Origin: Ectopseudomonas toyotomiensis
GTDB lineage: Bacteria; Pseudomonadota; Gammaproteobacteria; Pseudomonadales; Pseudomonadaceae
Direction: 5' to 3'
Length of the DNA: 64,000 nucleotides
NCBI RefSeq assembly: GCF_900115695.1
Contig: NZ_FOXK01000008.1
Location: forward strand, 124,001-188,000
Shown: piece after piece, positions 32,791 to 42,214 of the stretch
Numbering within the stretch: the first letter of the stretch is position 1
Layout of the letters: each line of letters begins with the position of its first letter
Notes under the pieces: model-generated
What the model saw: the letters and a program-made list of their open reading frames with translations, nothing else
Database searches by the model: none
Told to the model about the DNA's origin: nothing
Position numbers and translations under genes: made by a program

Positions 32791-33585
32791 TCAGAATCCC
32801 ACAACCAGCTCCTCAGGCATTGTCGGCTCAACACCTCGTTCCATCACCACCCCTTCGAGCCCCAGCAAGTCGCCGAGATCCGAGTAGATGCCCCGGCCAC
32901 GCTCGCTGACCCATTTCTCGCTGCCGTCGGCGCACAACAGGCGATAGTCGAAGGCGAACGGGCGCGACTCGCGCAGGGCTTGCTGAACCCCGTGCCAGAC
33001 CCGCTCCCGATCGTCTGGATGGATCAGACCATTGAACGTCAGGCAATGGCTATCGACGAGACGCTGAGCCGGGTAACCGGTCAGCTCCAGACAGCCTGCG
33101 CTGACGTACTCCATGCTCCAGCTACGGTTGTTGCGGCAGCGATAGACCATCAGGGGCAGGCCATCGAGCAGGTTGCTCAGGCTGCGGTGGCGCGCCTGCA
33201 ACTGCTGATGCTCGGGCATCTGTGCACTGATGTCCGCCAGACTGGCGACGAAGCCGTCCCTATGCCGCACCAGACGCACCTCGACCCAGCGCAGCTCTGC
33301 CCGGCGATGGAGATAACGCAGGTTGCCGACCCAGAACCCAGCGCCCTCGGCCAGGCTGCGCAGCGCCTGCTGCCAGACGGGACGATCCTCGATATGGAGA
33401 AACTCGCGATGGTCGACGTGAAGACAATCACGCAACCGATGACCGCTAAGTTGCTCCCAGCCGCGGTTGGCCTGACGCATCTCCCCGGCGTCATCCAGAT
33501 GGATAAGCGCGATCGGCAGCACGTCGAAATCCACCGACCTGCGGTCGCCACTCAATGCATCGAGTAACCGTCTCCACCAGCTCAT
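32791..33585 (-). CDS. PAS-domain signalling protein
   Basis: 264 residues with two PAS domains (about 18-118 and 135-250): IALIHLDDAGEMRQANRGWEQLSGH, then YRCRNNRSWSMEYVSAGCLELTGYPAQRLVDSH and LCADGSEKWVSERG. No catalytic or DNA-binding domain is seen, so it is probably a sensor that works through a partner. Its start overlaps the stop of the NarL-like regulator gene by four bases, making it the third gene of a kinase/regulator/PAS operon. Ligand unknown. Confidence 0.75.
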   Translation of the reverse strand: MSWWRRLLDALSGDRRSVDFDVLPIALIHLDDAGEMRQANRGWEQLSGHRLRDCLHVDHREFLHIEDRPVWQQALRSLAEGAGFWVGNLRYLHRRAELRWVEVRLVRHRDGFVASLADISAQMPEHQQLQARHRSLSNLLDGLPLMVYRCRNNRSWSMEYVSAGCLELTGYPAQRLVDSHCLTFNGLIHPDDRERVWHGVQQALRESRPFAFDYRLLCADGSEKWVSERGRGIYSDLGDLLGLEGVVMERGVEPTMPEELVVGF

Positions 33586-34247
33586 CGACGCGCTCCATTG
33601 CTCTCGGACAAACCACCTCGATGCGCCCAGGCCGCCAACTCCAGGCGCGAACGCAGGTTGAGCTTGCTCAACAGATGCTTGACGTAGACTTTCACCGTAC
33701 CGTCGCTGATACCCAGCTGGCGTGCGATCAGCTTGTTGCTGAAGCCCTCGGCGATCAGAGCCAGAGTCTGCCGCTCGCGTTCGGTGAGCCCCACGTGCTC
33801 GCTGCCAAGGCCCCTGTCCCGCTCGCGCAGATTGCTGGCGAGCAGCAGCGAAAGCGCCGGGGCGAGCCGTGCCTGGCCATGGGCACAGGCACTTACCGCC
33901 GCCAGCAGTGCCTCCGGCTCGCTGTCCTTGAGCAGATAGCCATCGGCGCCTGCGCGCAACGCTGCCAGCACATCCTCGCGCGCCGCAGAGGCGGTCAGCA
34001 CCACCACGTTCACCTCCGGCAGGTCACGCTTGAACCACTCCAGCGTAGCCATCCCATCGATGCCCGGCATGTGCAGATCCAGTATCACCACATCGGGGCT
34101 CAACTCACGCGCCAGATCGATGCCTGCAGCCCCGCTGGAGACGCTACCGACAACGCGGAACTCACCGCTGGACTCGAACAACTCTGCCAGGCCACGGCGC
34201 AACAAGGGATGGTCATCGATCAGCAGGAGATTGAACAGCGCAGTCAT
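33582..34247 (-). CDS. NarL/FixJ-family response regulator
   Basis: 221 residues with an N-terminal receiver (LLIDDHPLLRRGL, phosphoacceptor Asp in VVILDLHMPGIDG near residue 57, Lys in GYLLKDSE) and a C-terminal LuxR-type helix-turn-helix (LTERERQTLALIAEGFSNKLIARQLGISDGTVKVY). It overlaps its kinase gene by four bases. NarL-like in sequence, but no nitrate genes are adjacent; tmm, divergent to the kinase, is the nearest candidate target. Confidence 0.9.
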   Translation of the reverse strand: MTALFNLLLIDDHPLLRRGLAELFESSGEFRVVGSVSSGAAGIDLARELSPDVVILDLHMPGIDGMATLEWFKRDLPEVNVVVLTASAAREDVLAALRAGADGYLLKDSEPEALLAAVSACAHGQARLAPALSLLLASNLRERDRGLGSEHVGLTERERQTLALIAEGFSNKLIARQLGISDGTVKVYVKHLLSKLNLRSRLELAAWAHRGGLSESNGARR

Positions 34248-35335
34248 GGCCGGCTCCAGCGCAGGTGCACCCGCGTGCCGCCGCCGTCCACAGGCGCGAT
34301 TAACAGTTCTGCGTCGATGGCAGCGGCGCGTTCGCGCATGATGCTCAGGCCGAAGTGACCGCAGTCGGGCAGGTCGGACGGCAGACCGATGCCGTCGTCG
34401 CGCACTTCGACCTCAAAACCGTTGCCGGTCGGCCAGAGACGGATATGCACCTGCCGTGCGTGAGAGTGGCGCACCACGTTGGCCAGGGCCTCACGCACGA
34501 TCTGCAGCACCTGCAGTTCGCTATCCCCGGGCAGATCGTTGCCGGGCAACCTGTTGTCCAGGCTGAACACGCAACTGCTGCTGCGGGCGAACTCGGCCAC
34601 CGAAGCCTCCAAAGCCTGGCGCAGGGTGCGGCCGTCCATGGTCAGGCGCGCGCTGCTGATCAGCTCGCGGACTTGGCGATGCAGACCACGCAGGGTGTCG
34701 CGCAGATCCTCCAGCATCACGTCGGCCTGCCGGGCATCGCCAAGAACGCTCTGCAGCCGCGCAGCGCGAATCTGCAGATAGCCGAGCTGCTGGGCCACCG
34801 AGTCGTGCAGCTCGCGGGCCAGCATGCCGCGCTCGGCGCTCAGCTCACGGCGACGCAAGCGGCGATCTTCGGCGAACGCTTGCAGCACCTCACCCAGTCG
34901 CCGGGCGATATCGCGCAGCTGGTTGCGCTGCCAGGCGCCGGGGCAACTGGCAAAACTCATCAGCAACAGCGCGCTACGCCCTTCTTCATGCTGCAGCCCG
35001 CAAAGCGCTTGAAAATGCCCACGCTCCAGGCAAACACGACAGAGTTGCACCACCCCCGCAGCAGGTAGCTGCGCTACATGCCCGACGCATCCCGCATCGC
35101 CCGAGGCCTCACCCACTCTGCGCCAGCCCGGCCCCGTGCCTGCCGGCAGCAGCAAACAGGCCTGCTTGGCTTCCAGCGCCTGTGCCAGCAGCGGCAGCAA
35201 GTCCAGCAAAGGTGCCTCGCCACCCTGTTGCAACAGACGCAGCGGCAGCTCCAGCAAGGCCTGCCGATAGGACGGCGGCGCAGCCTGACGGGACTGTCGC
35301 TGGACCAGCAGGGTGCGCAGCAGCAACTGAATCAT
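34244..35335 (-). CDS. Soluble NarX-type histidine kinase
   Basis: 363 residues with no transmembrane segment. The C-terminal half is a HisKA_3 / HATPase kinase: H-box in ARELHDSVAQQLGYLQ, then IVREALANVVRHSHA and DDGIGLP and HFGLSIMRERA. The N-terminal half is GAF-like and carries several cysteines (GCVGHV, CRVCLERGHFQALC, SCPGAW) that could bind a metal or sense redox. The start at 35335 is chosen because GGAGG precedes it; an ATG at 35374 is also in frame. Divergent from tmm by about 300 bases. Confidence 0.82.
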   Translation of the reverse strand: MIQLLLRTLLVQRQSRQAAPPSYRQALLELPLRLLQQGGEAPLLDLLPLLAQALEAKQACLLLPAGTGPGWRRVGEASGDAGCVGHVAQLPAAGVVQLCRVCLERGHFQALCGLQHEEGRSALLLMSFASCPGAWQRNQLRDIARRLGEVLQAFAEDRRLRRRELSAERGMLARELHDSVAQQLGYLQIRAARLQSVLGDARQADVMLEDLRDTLRGLHRQVRELISSARLTMDGRTLRQALEASVAEFARSSSCVFSLDNRLPGNDLPGDSELQVLQIVREALANVVRHSHARQVHIRLWPTGNGFEVEVRDDGIGLPSDLPDCGHFGLSIMRERAAAIDAELLIAPVDGGGTRVHLRWSRP

Positions 35336-35424
35336 CCGGCCTCCGGGACGGCTAACTGCTGCTTGCTTCAGCAAGTTCCATGCCTCGCCGGCTCACCACC
35401 GGAGCGCACTGATAAGAAATAAAT

Positions 35425-35439
35425 TTTCCTCAAGAGAAA
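35425..35439. promoter_or_regulatory. WTTC-N7-GAAW dyad, distal tmm site
   Basis: TTTC-CTCAAGA-GAAA, an AT-rich 15-bp dyad between the divergent kinase and tmm genes. Twenty bases upstream (35405) only the right half GAAA is found (35416-35419). Same type as the operators before dmm, gmaS and the XRE-cupin gene. Confidence 0.55.
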
Positions 35440-35571
35440 TAATTTCAGAAACCCTCGCGCACCAGCATGTGGCCTGAGCGCCCTGCGACGGTGCAAACCG
35501 CGGTTCACCCTTACCCCGAAGGAGGTATCACCAACGAGTGAATTGCAGTGGCAAGCCAAGCCCGTAAGGTA

Positions 35572-35606
35572 TTTCTCACAAGGAAATTTTAATTCCTTAA
35601 AGTCAT
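35572..35606 (+). promoter_or_regulatory. Tandem WTTC-N7-GAAW operator, tmm
   Basis: TTTC-TCACAAG-GAAA (35572-35586) is followed exactly 20 bases later by ATTC-CTTAAAG-TCAT, of which the left half is kept. It ends 26 bases before the tmm ATG. I see no sigma-54 signature directly upstream here. Confidence 0.6.
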
Positions 35607-35631
35607 TAACAAGCTCACCCGGGAGACTTCC

Positions 35632-37002
35632 ATGACCACTCGCATAGCCATCATCGGAGCCGGCCCCTGTGGTCTGGCACAGCTCCGCGCCTTCCAGTCC
35701 GCCGCCGCCAAGGGGGCGGAGATTCCCGAGCTGGTCTGCTTTGAAAAGCAGAGCGACTGGGGTGGCATGTGGAACTACACCTGGCGCACCGGCCTCGACG
35801 AGCACGGCGAACCGGTACACGGCAGCATGTACCGCTATCTGTGGTCGAACGGCCCGAAGGAATGCCTGGAGTTTGCCGACTACACCTTCGACGAACATTT
35901 CGGCCGGCCGATGGGCTCCTACCCGCCGCGCGAAGTGCTGTGGGATTACATCAAGGGCCGCGTCGAGAAGGCTGGCGTGCGCAAGTACATCCAGTTCAAT
36001 ACCGCCGTACGCGGGGTAACCTTCGATGCGGTCAGCGGCCAGTTCGAGGTCACCGTGCACAGCTACGACCGCGACCTCACCAGCACCGATCGCTTCGACT
36101 ACGTGGTGGTCGCCAGCGGCCACTTCTCCACGCCCAACGTCCCCTATTTCGAGGGTTTCGAGAGCTTCGCCGGGCGTGTGCTGCATGCCCACGACTTCCG
36201 CGACGCCCTGGAATTCAAGGGCAAGGACGTGCTGATCGTCGGTTCCAGCTACTCGGCCGAGGACATCGGCTCGCAATGCTACAAGTACGGCGCCCGCTCG
36301 ATCATCAGTTGCTATCGCAGCGCGCCGATGGGCTACAAGTGGCCGGAGAACTGGGAGGAGAAACCGCTGCTGACCCACGTCAAAGGCAGCACGGCGTTCT
36401 TCGCCGACGGCACCAGCAAGCACGTCGACGCCATCGTCCTGTGCACCGGTTACAAGCACCATTTCCCCTTCCTGGCCGAGAACCTGCGGCTCAAGACCGA
36501 CAACCGCCTGTGGCCGCTGAATCTGTACAAGGGCGTGTTCTGGGAGGACAACCCGAAACTGATCTACCTCGGCATGCAGGATCAGTGGTACAGCTTCAAC
36601 ATGTTCGACGCCCAGGCCTGGTATGCCCGCGACGTGATCCTCGGCCGTATCGCCCTGCCCGACCACGCCGCCATGCACGCCGAAGACCTGGCCTGGCGCG
36701 AGGAAGAACTGACGCTGAAGAACGCACAGGAAATGTTCGAGTTCCAGGGCAAGTACATCCAGACCCTGATCGACGCCACCGACTACCCCAGCTTCGACAT
36801 CGCCGCGGTGAACCAGACCTTTCTCGAGTGGAAGCACGACAAGTACGAGGACATCATGGGCTACCGCAACAAGTGCCACCGCTCGCTGATGACCGGCACC
36901 CTGGCCACGCCGCATCACACACCCTGGCTGGAGGCGCTGGACGACTCCCTCGAGGCCTACCTGGCCGATTCGCCGCAGACAGCCATCAAGGCCGTGGGCT
37001 GA
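35632..37002 (+). CDS. tmm: Trimethylamine monooxygenase
   Basis: The 456-residue flavin monooxygenase oxidises trimethylamine to trimethylamine N-oxide with NADPH and O2. The FAD motif AIIGAGPCGLAQLRAF opens the protein, the NADPH motif is LIVGSSYSAEDIGS, and long stretches (PELVCFEKQSDWGGMWNYTW, WSNGPKECLEFADYTFDEHF, NPKLIYLGMQDQWYSFNMFD) match Roseobacter and Methylophaga Tmm as I recall. GGGAG precedes the ATG. The next gene encodes Tdm, which uses the product. A long frame on the opposite strand is only a shadow. Confident assignment. Confidence 0.95.
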   Translation: MTTRIAIIGAGPCGLAQLRAFQSAAAKGAEIPELVCFEKQSDWGGMWNYTWRTGLDEHGEPVHGSMYRYLWSNGPKECLEFADYTFDEHFGRPMGSYPPREVLWDYIKGRVEKAGVRKYIQFNTAVRGVTFDAVSGQFEVTVHSYDRDLTSTDRFDYVVVASGHFSTPNVPYFEGFESFAGRVLHAHDFRDALEFKGKDVLIVGSSYSAEDIGSQCYKYGARSIISCYRSAPMGYKWPENWEEKPLLTHVKGSTAFFADGTSKHVDAIVLCTGYKHHFPFLAENLRLKTDNRLWPLNLYKGVFWEDNPKLIYLGMQDQWYSFNMFDAQAWYARDVILGRIALPDHAAMHAEDLAWREEELTLKNAQEMFEFQGKYIQTLIDATDYPSFDIAAVNQTFLEWKHDKYEDIMGYRNKCHRSLMTGTLATPHHTPWLEALDDSLEAYLADSPQTAIKAVG

Positions 37003-37031
37003 CCGCCCTACGCCACCGTGCGCACACCCCG

Positions 37032-37052
37032 TAGGGTGCGCCGTGCGCACCG
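37032..37052. repeat. GTAGGGTGCGC palindrome, copy 1
   Basis: GTA-GGTGCGC-CGT-GCGCACC-type element (7-bp stem, 3-base loop) in the tmm-tdm gap. Near-identical elements lie at 47372 and 55579. Confidence 0.6.
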
Positions 37053-37073
37053 GCAGCAATCATAAGAACCAAG

Positions 37074-39428
37074 GTGCCTTGCATGCAGATGCCCGTGATT
37101 TCCCGGCCATACGAGCCGGCGCTGTTCGCCCGCGCCCCCGGCCTGGAGCGCCACCGCGTCGCCCCAGGCGGCCTGACGGTGATCGCCCTGGAGCCGGGCG
37201 ACCATCTCGAAGTGATCGATATCGAGGGCGACCAGCTTGCCGAGCTGCTGGCCTTCGACGAGACGGGCCGCGAGGCACTCGCCGCCCTCGGCCTGCAGAG
37301 CAGCCCTGGCGCCGATTTCATCGCGTGCCTGCTGAGCGATGGCAGCCGCGAATCGCAACAGGTCGCCAGCGGCCTGGGTAAACGCCATGTGGATTGCCGC
37401 CACCTGCCCGTGGCCGCGCGCCTCTGGCACACGGACACTCCTGCAGGCTTCAGTCGCAGCCTGAGCGCCAGCGCGCCGCTGCTGGTAATCGTCGCGGCAC
37501 CCGGTGGCCAGGTGGCGGTGGACAGCCAGCAGCGCGCCAGCGAACTGCGCCTGATCATTCAGCGCGCCAACCCGTCGAGCCTGCTGGTTCCGGCGCTGCC
37601 CGCGCCCCTCGGCGAGCTGGTCGACGAATTCACCATCGCCCCAGGCACGGCGCGCGACTATGTGGTCGCAGCTGGTCAGTACATCCAGGTGATCGACGTC
37701 GCCGGCCGCCAGTGCTCGGACTTCGTAGCCTTCGACCGCCGTGGCCTGGATGCCGGCTGCGAGATCGACCTCGACCCCACCGTCACCCGCACCCTCAACG
37801 GCAACGCCTACCCCGGCCCCGGTCTGTTCAGCCGCTTCTTCGACCGCGACCTGCAACCGATGCTGGAAGTGGTGCGCGACACCGTTGGCCGCCACGACAC
37901 CTTCGCCCTGGCCTGCACCGCGCGCTACTACGAGGCACAAGGCTATTTCGGCCACGCCAACTGCAGCGACAACCTCAGCCGCGCCCTCGCCGCCCATGGT
38001 GTGCAGGGCCGTCGCGGCTGGCCGGCGATCAACTTCTTCTTCAACACCGGGATCGACGCACACCAGCAGCTTACGCTGGATGAGCCCTGGTCGAGCCCCG
38101 GCGACTACGTACTGCTGCGCGCCCAGCGCGAGCTGGTCTGCGCCAGCAGTTCCTGCCCGGACGACATCGACCCGGCCAACGGCTGGCAGCCGACCGACAT
38201 CCATATCCGCGTGTATGCCGACAAGGAGCGCTTAAGTATCGCCATGGCCAACCGCAAGACGCCCGACGCCGACCCGGTGCTGACCCGCGAAAGCGGATTC
38301 CACCCGGGTACATCCGCCCTCACCCGCCAGTTCGTCGATTATCGCGGCTGGTGGACGCCCACTCAGTTCGACGGTTACGGCACGCTTGCCGAATACCACG
38401 CCTGCCGCGAACGGGTGGCGGTGATGGATCTGTCCGCGCTGCGCAAGTTCGAGGTGCTCGGCCCGGACGCCGAGGCCCTGCTCAACCATTGCCTGACCCG
38501 CGACGTGCGCAAGCTGGCGGTCGGCCAGGTGGTATACAGCGCCATGTGCTATGAGCACGGCGGCATGCTCGACGACGGCACGCTGTTGCGCCTCGGCGCG
38601 GATGCCTTCCGCTGGATCGGCGGCGAGGACTTTGGCGGCGACTGGCTGCGCCAGCAGGCCGAGAAACTGGGCATGAAGGTGTGGATCAAGTCCGCTTCCG
38701 AGCAGATCCACAACATCGCCGTGCAGGGCCCGCTGAGCCGCGAGCTTCTCAGGCAGATGATCTGGACGCCAGGCACCCAGCCGAAGCTGGAGGAACTGGG
38801 CTGGTTCCGATTTCTCATCGGCCGCCTGGACGACTACGACGGCGCGCCGCTGATGGTCTCGCGCACCGGCTACACCGGCGAGCTGGGCTTTGAAATCTGG
38901 TGCCACCCGAGCGATGCGATAACGATCTGGCAGCGCCTCTGGCAGCTCGGCGAACCACTGGGCCTGGCGCCGCTCGGCCTGCATGCGCTGGACATGCTGC
39001 GCATCGAGGCGGGCCTGATCTTCGCCGGCTACGAATTCAACGACCAGACCGATCCGTTCGAGGCCGGCATCGGTTTCTGCGTGCCGCTGAAGGGCAAGCA
39101 GGACGACTTCATCGGACGCGACGCCCTGCAGCGACGCAAGGAGCACCCGATGCAGCAGTTGGTCGGCCTGGAGCTGGAGGGTAACGAGCCGGCCGCCCAT
39201 GGCGACTGCGTGCACGTCGGCCGCGCCCAGGTCGGGGTGATCACCAGTGCCACGCGCTCACCGATGCTGGGCAAGAACATCGCACTGTGCCGTCTGGCGG
39301 TGGACTACTGCGCGCCCGGCACCCGCGTGGAAATCGGCAAGCTCGACGGCCAGCAGAAACGCATCGGCGCCACCGTCGCCGCCAGCACAGTGGCCTATGA
39401 CCCGGACAAAAGCCGAGTCAGGGCCTGA
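37074..39428 (+). CDS. tdm: TMAO demethylase/aldolase
   Basis: 784 residues in two parts. The first 390 form a DUF1989 zinc domain; cysteines in GRQCSDFV, HANCSDN and CASSSCPDD are candidates for the zinc site described for Methylocella Tdm. The rest is a GcvT-like tetrahydrofolate-binding domain (LTRQFVDYRGWWTPTQFD, VSRTGYTGELGFEIWCHP, GLIFAGYEFNDQTDPFEAG). Tdm splits TMAO to dimethylamine and formaldehyde, and the folate domain can capture the formaldehyde. An ATG at 37083 is an alternative start. Follows tmm in the same direction, gap 71 bases. Confidence 0.93.
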   Translation: MPCMQMPVISRPYEPALFARAPGLERHRVAPGGLTVIALEPGDHLEVIDIEGDQLAELLAFDETGREALAALGLQSSPGADFIACLLSDGSRESQQVASGLGKRHVDCRHLPVAARLWHTDTPAGFSRSLSASAPLLVIVAAPGGQVAVDSQQRASELRLIIQRANPSSLLVPALPAPLGELVDEFTIAPGTARDYVVAAGQYIQVIDVAGRQCSDFVAFDRRGLDAGCEIDLDPTVTRTLNGNAYPGPGLFSRFFDRDLQPMLEVVRDTVGRHDTFALACTARYYEAQGYFGHANCSDNLSRALAAHGVQGRRGWPAINFFFNTGIDAHQQLTLDEPWSSPGDYVLLRAQRELVCASSSCPDDIDPANGWQPTDIHIRVYADKERLSIAMANRKTPDADPVLTRESGFHPGTSALTRQFVDYRGWWTPTQFDGYGTLAEYHACRERVAVMDLSALRKFEVLGPDAEALLNHCLTRDVRKLAVGQVVYSAMCYEHGGMLDDGTLLRLGADAFRWIGGEDFGGDWLRQQAEKLGMKVWIKSASEQIHNIAVQGPLSRELLRQMIWTPGTQPKLEELGWFRFLIGRLDDYDGAPLMVSRTGYTGELGFEIWCHPSDAITIWQRLWQLGEPLGLAPLGLHALDMLRIEAGLIFAGYEFNDQTDPFEAGIGFCVPLKGKQDDFIGRDALQRRKEHPMQQLVGLELEGNEPAAHGDCVHVGRAQVGVITSATRSPMLGKNIALCRLAVDYCAPGTRVEIGKLDGQQKRIGATVAASTVAYDPDKSRVRA

Positions 39429-39562
39429 CACCAGCGTGCCGCCACCCTCCGGACTGACACACGCAGTTCGGACGCTGCTCTTGGAAAGAGAATTGCTAGG
39501 GAACCGGGTAGCGGCTGCCAATCAGGAGGGCAGCACTCAACGACCCCGAGGAGGATCGGCCG

Positions 39563-40549
39563 ATGTGGTTCAGCAATACGACTCGAAACCTGGCCAGTGA
39601 ACTCAATCAGTGGCTCGAACACCTGCTTAGCCAACGCCAGCCTGCAGGCGAGCGCACGCATCTGCAGCAACAGCCGCAGTTGCTCGGCAGCCTGGAGCGC
39701 TTGCAACGCGACTGGGAGGAACTGCAGCGCATCCGCCAGCACAGCGAACAGCAGCCACCACCGCCCTGCAGCACAAGCGAATACGCCGCCCTGCAGCAGC
39801 GCCTGGCCCAGGCCGAGCAGCAATGCGCTCTGCTAGAAGATGAGCTGCGCGCCAGTCACGCGCAGAACCAGGACGTCGCCGCCGAGCGCGCCCAATGGGA
39901 AGAGGAACGCCAGGTCTGGGAGCTGACCAAGCGCACCCTGACCGAGGGCTGCTGGGCGATGAACGTGGTGGGCGGCGACCCAGATCACCCGCAGAACCTG
40001 ATCCGCTGGTCCGAGCAGTTCCGCGAGCTGATCGGCTACAGCCGCGCCGAATTCCCCGATGGCTGGGACAGCTATTTCCAGGTGGTCAACGCGGATGATC
40101 TGAAAGCGGTAATGACCGCCTTCAACGCCTCCATGGTGGACAAGAGCGGCGATGGCTTCTACGCCGTCGAGTACCGCATGCGCCACAAGACCCGCGGCGA
40201 ACTCTGGTACCGCGAGCGCGGCCGCTGCCTGCGCGATGCCCAGGGCAAACTGCTCTACGTCACCGGTGCGGTGCGCGAGATCACCGATGAGAAGGCCGCC
40301 GCCAGCCTGCAGGAGCGCGAGCAGGCCAGCATCCAGGCCACCTACGGGCAGATCGCTCAGGTCGCCGGGGTGATCAAGGGTATCGCCGAGCAGACCAACC
40401 TGCTGGCCTTGAACGCGGCCATCGAAGCCGCACGCGCTGGGGAACAGGGACGCGGTTTCGCGGTGGTCGCCGACGAGGTGCGCAACCTGGCGCGGCGGAC
40501 CCAGGAATCGGTGCAGCAGATCCAGGGCATGTTGCAGAAGAACACCTGA
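39563..40549 (+). CDS. Soluble PAS-chemoreceptor protein
   Basis: 328 residues: an N-terminal coiled-coil-prone region (residues 10-115, rich in Gln/Glu), one PAS domain (about 120-250; NLIRWSEQFRELIGYSRAEFPDGWDSYFQVVNADD), then a very short methyl-accepting signalling domain holding the conserved tip EQTNLLALNAAIEAARAGEQGRGFAVVADEVRNLA. There is no membrane segment, and the signalling domain ends soon after the tip, so the usual long methylation helices are missing. AGGA precedes the ATG. Placed after tdm, it may adjust taxis to methylated amines or energy state. Confidence 0.8.
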   Translation: MWFSNTTRNLASELNQWLEHLLSQRQPAGERTHLQQQPQLLGSLERLQRDWEELQRIRQHSEQQPPPPCSTSEYAALQQRLAQAEQQCALLEDELRASHAQNQDVAAERAQWEEERQVWELTKRTLTEGCWAMNVVGGDPDHPQNLIRWSEQFRELIGYSRAEFPDGWDSYFQVVNADDLKAVMTAFNASMVDKSGDGFYAVEYRMRHKTRGELWYRERGRCLRDAQGKLLYVTGAVREITDEKAAASLQEREQASIQATYGQIAQVAGVIKGIAEQTNLLALNAAIEAARAGEQGRGFAVVADEVRNLARRTQESVQQIQGMLQKNT

Positions 40550-40662
40550 GTCGCGACCCATTTTCAGGCGCCCCCTCAGGCAGATGAACACAAACAGGGC
40601 ACTTTGCAACCAGAAGTTTCAGCGTTACCGCAGTCTGCGGACCTTAATAGGCAGGAGACTTC

Positions 40663-40678
40663 TGGCACAGCCATTGCT
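40663..40678 (+). promoter_or_regulatory. Sigma-54 promoter of amt
   Basis: TGGCAC-N5-TTGCT, a full match to the -24/-12 consensus with GG-N10-GC spacing, about 115 bases before the amt start. ATTC-ATTAAAA-GAAC (40680-40694), a single copy of the methylamine-regulon dyad, lies immediately after the -12 element. Confidence 0.75.
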
Positions 40679-40793
40679 TATTCATTAAAAGAACTTTTTA
40701 TAACTACAGATAAATTACCACTCAGGGCGCCACACCTTCAGTTCCACTGCCAATACCGACGAACCTTCTAAGAACAGCATCGAGGATTGATTG

Positions 40794-42161
40794 ATGGAAG
40801 AGCAAAAGACACCCACTCTGGAGGAGCTGCAGGCTCTGATAGAGATGACCAACACCCTGAATATGGAAATATTCTACTGGTGGTGTATCGCGCTGATGAT
40901 CTGCATCCACGCAGGCTTCCTGTCCTACGAGATCGGTGCGTCGCGCCTGAAGAATGCCCTGGCCGCCGGGGTGAAGAACATCCTCGCCTTCGGCTTCATC
41001 GTGCCCAGTGTGTTCCTGCTCGGCTGGGCCGTGTACAACGCCTTCCCGGACGGCCTGGTACCGCGCATGGACGCCTTCCTCGCCGGCATGCCGTGGAGCG
41101 ATGCCATGGGGCCGAACATTCAGGACAACGCCACCGGCATCTTCTGGGCCGCCTTCGCCATGTTCGCCGCCACCACCGGCTCGATCATGTCGGGAGCGAT
41201 CATCGAACGTGCGCGCATGAGCGCGTTCATCATCCTCACCATCGTCCTCGGTGGCTTCCTCTGGCTGCTGGCCGCTGCGTGGGGCTGGCACCCGGAGGGC
41301 TGGCTGACCGTCAAGTGGGGCTACCATGACGTCGGCGCAGCGGGCGTGGTACACATGATCGCCGGTTTCTTCGCCCTGGCCGTGGTCATGAACCTGGGCG
41401 CGCGCATCGGCCGCTTCAACGAAGACGGCAGTGCCAATGCCATCGTCGGTCACAGCATGCCGATGAGCGTGGTCGGCCTGATGCTGATCATCGTCGGTTT
41501 CTTCGGCTTCCTCGGCGGCTGCATCATCTACAACTCCGGCGCCCAGTGGATCAACATCTACGGCCAGCCAACCAACCTCTCGGCCTTCGCCTTCAATACC
41601 CTGATGGGCTTCGCCGGCGGCCTGATCGGAGCCTACCTGACCACTCGCGAGCCGTTCTGGATGATGTCCGGCGGTCTGGTGGGGATCATCTCGGTCGCCC
41701 CCGGCCTGGACCTCTACCACCCCGGCCTGGCCTACCTGATCGGCATGGGTGTCGCCGCGACCGCGCCACTGGTCAACAACCTGCTGCTCAAGTTCAAGCT
41801 CGACGACGCCGTCGGTGCATTCGCCGTGCACGGCTTTGGTGGCTTCGCCGGCCTGGTGATCAGCGGCATCTTCCTCGCCGGCTACCCGAACATGAACGGC
41901 ATGGCGCCGATCAGTTTCTTCGGTCAGCTGGGCGGCGCCCTGGTCATGGCGGCACTGGGCTTCATCCCGGGTTACGTCATCTCCTATGCGCTGAACAAGG
42001 CTGGTCTGCTGCGTGTTCCGCCGCATGCCGAAGAGCGTGGCCTGGACCTGACCGAAGTACCGGCGCAAGCCTACCCGGAATGGAGTTCGATGTACGGCAA
42101 CAGCACCAGCGTCGGCGGCTCCGAACCCGCCCCGTTGGTGGGTGAAACCAAGCCGGCCTGA
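40794..42161 (+). CDS. amt: Ammonium transporter, Amt family
   Basis: 455 residues with about eleven transmembrane helices. The twin pore histidines are in GVVHMIAGF and FAVHGFGGF, and DVGAAGVVH gives the conserved Asp of the binding site. TTG at 40791 directly before the ATG is not needed; GAGGATTG is the ribosome-binding site for 40794. The protein should recover ammonium or methylammonium released during amine breakdown. No glnK is adjacent. A 59-codon membrane-peptide gene follows 53 bases downstream. Confidence 0.92.
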   Translation: MEEQKTPTLEELQALIEMTNTLNMEIFYWWCIALMICIHAGFLSYEIGASRLKNALAAGVKNILAFGFIVPSVFLLGWAVYNAFPDGLVPRMDAFLAGMPWSDAMGPNIQDNATGIFWAAFAMFAATTGSIMSGAIIERARMSAFIILTIVLGGFLWLLAAAWGWHPEGWLTVKWGYHDVGAAGVVHMIAGFFALAVVMNLGARIGRFNEDGSANAIVGHSMPMSVVGLMLIIVGFFGFLGGCIIYNSGAQWINIYGQPTNLSAFAFNTLMGFAGGLIGAYLTTREPFWMMSGGLVGIISVAPGLDLYHPGLAYLIGMGVAATAPLVNNLLLKFKLDDAVGAFAVHGFGGFAGLVISGIFLAGYPNMNGMAPISFFGQLGGALVMAALGFIPGYVISYALNKAGLLRVPPHAEERGLDLTEVPAQAYPEWSSMYGNSTSVGGSEPAPLVGETKPA

Positions 42162-42214
42162 TCAGCAAACGGCCCGCGCCATGGGGTGACGGGCCAAACC
42201 CAAGGAGCATCGCC

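Noticed and set aside
35549..35563. Possible sigma-54 element before tmm (TGGCAAGCCAAGCC)
   Set aside because: The GG to GC spacing is two bases short, so it does not fit the -24/-12 rule.
35368..37059. 563-codon open frame antisense to tmm
   Set aside because: It is a shadow of a GC-rich gene: no family features, repetitive Val/Gly/His composition, no ribosome-binding site, and tmm on the other strand is certain.
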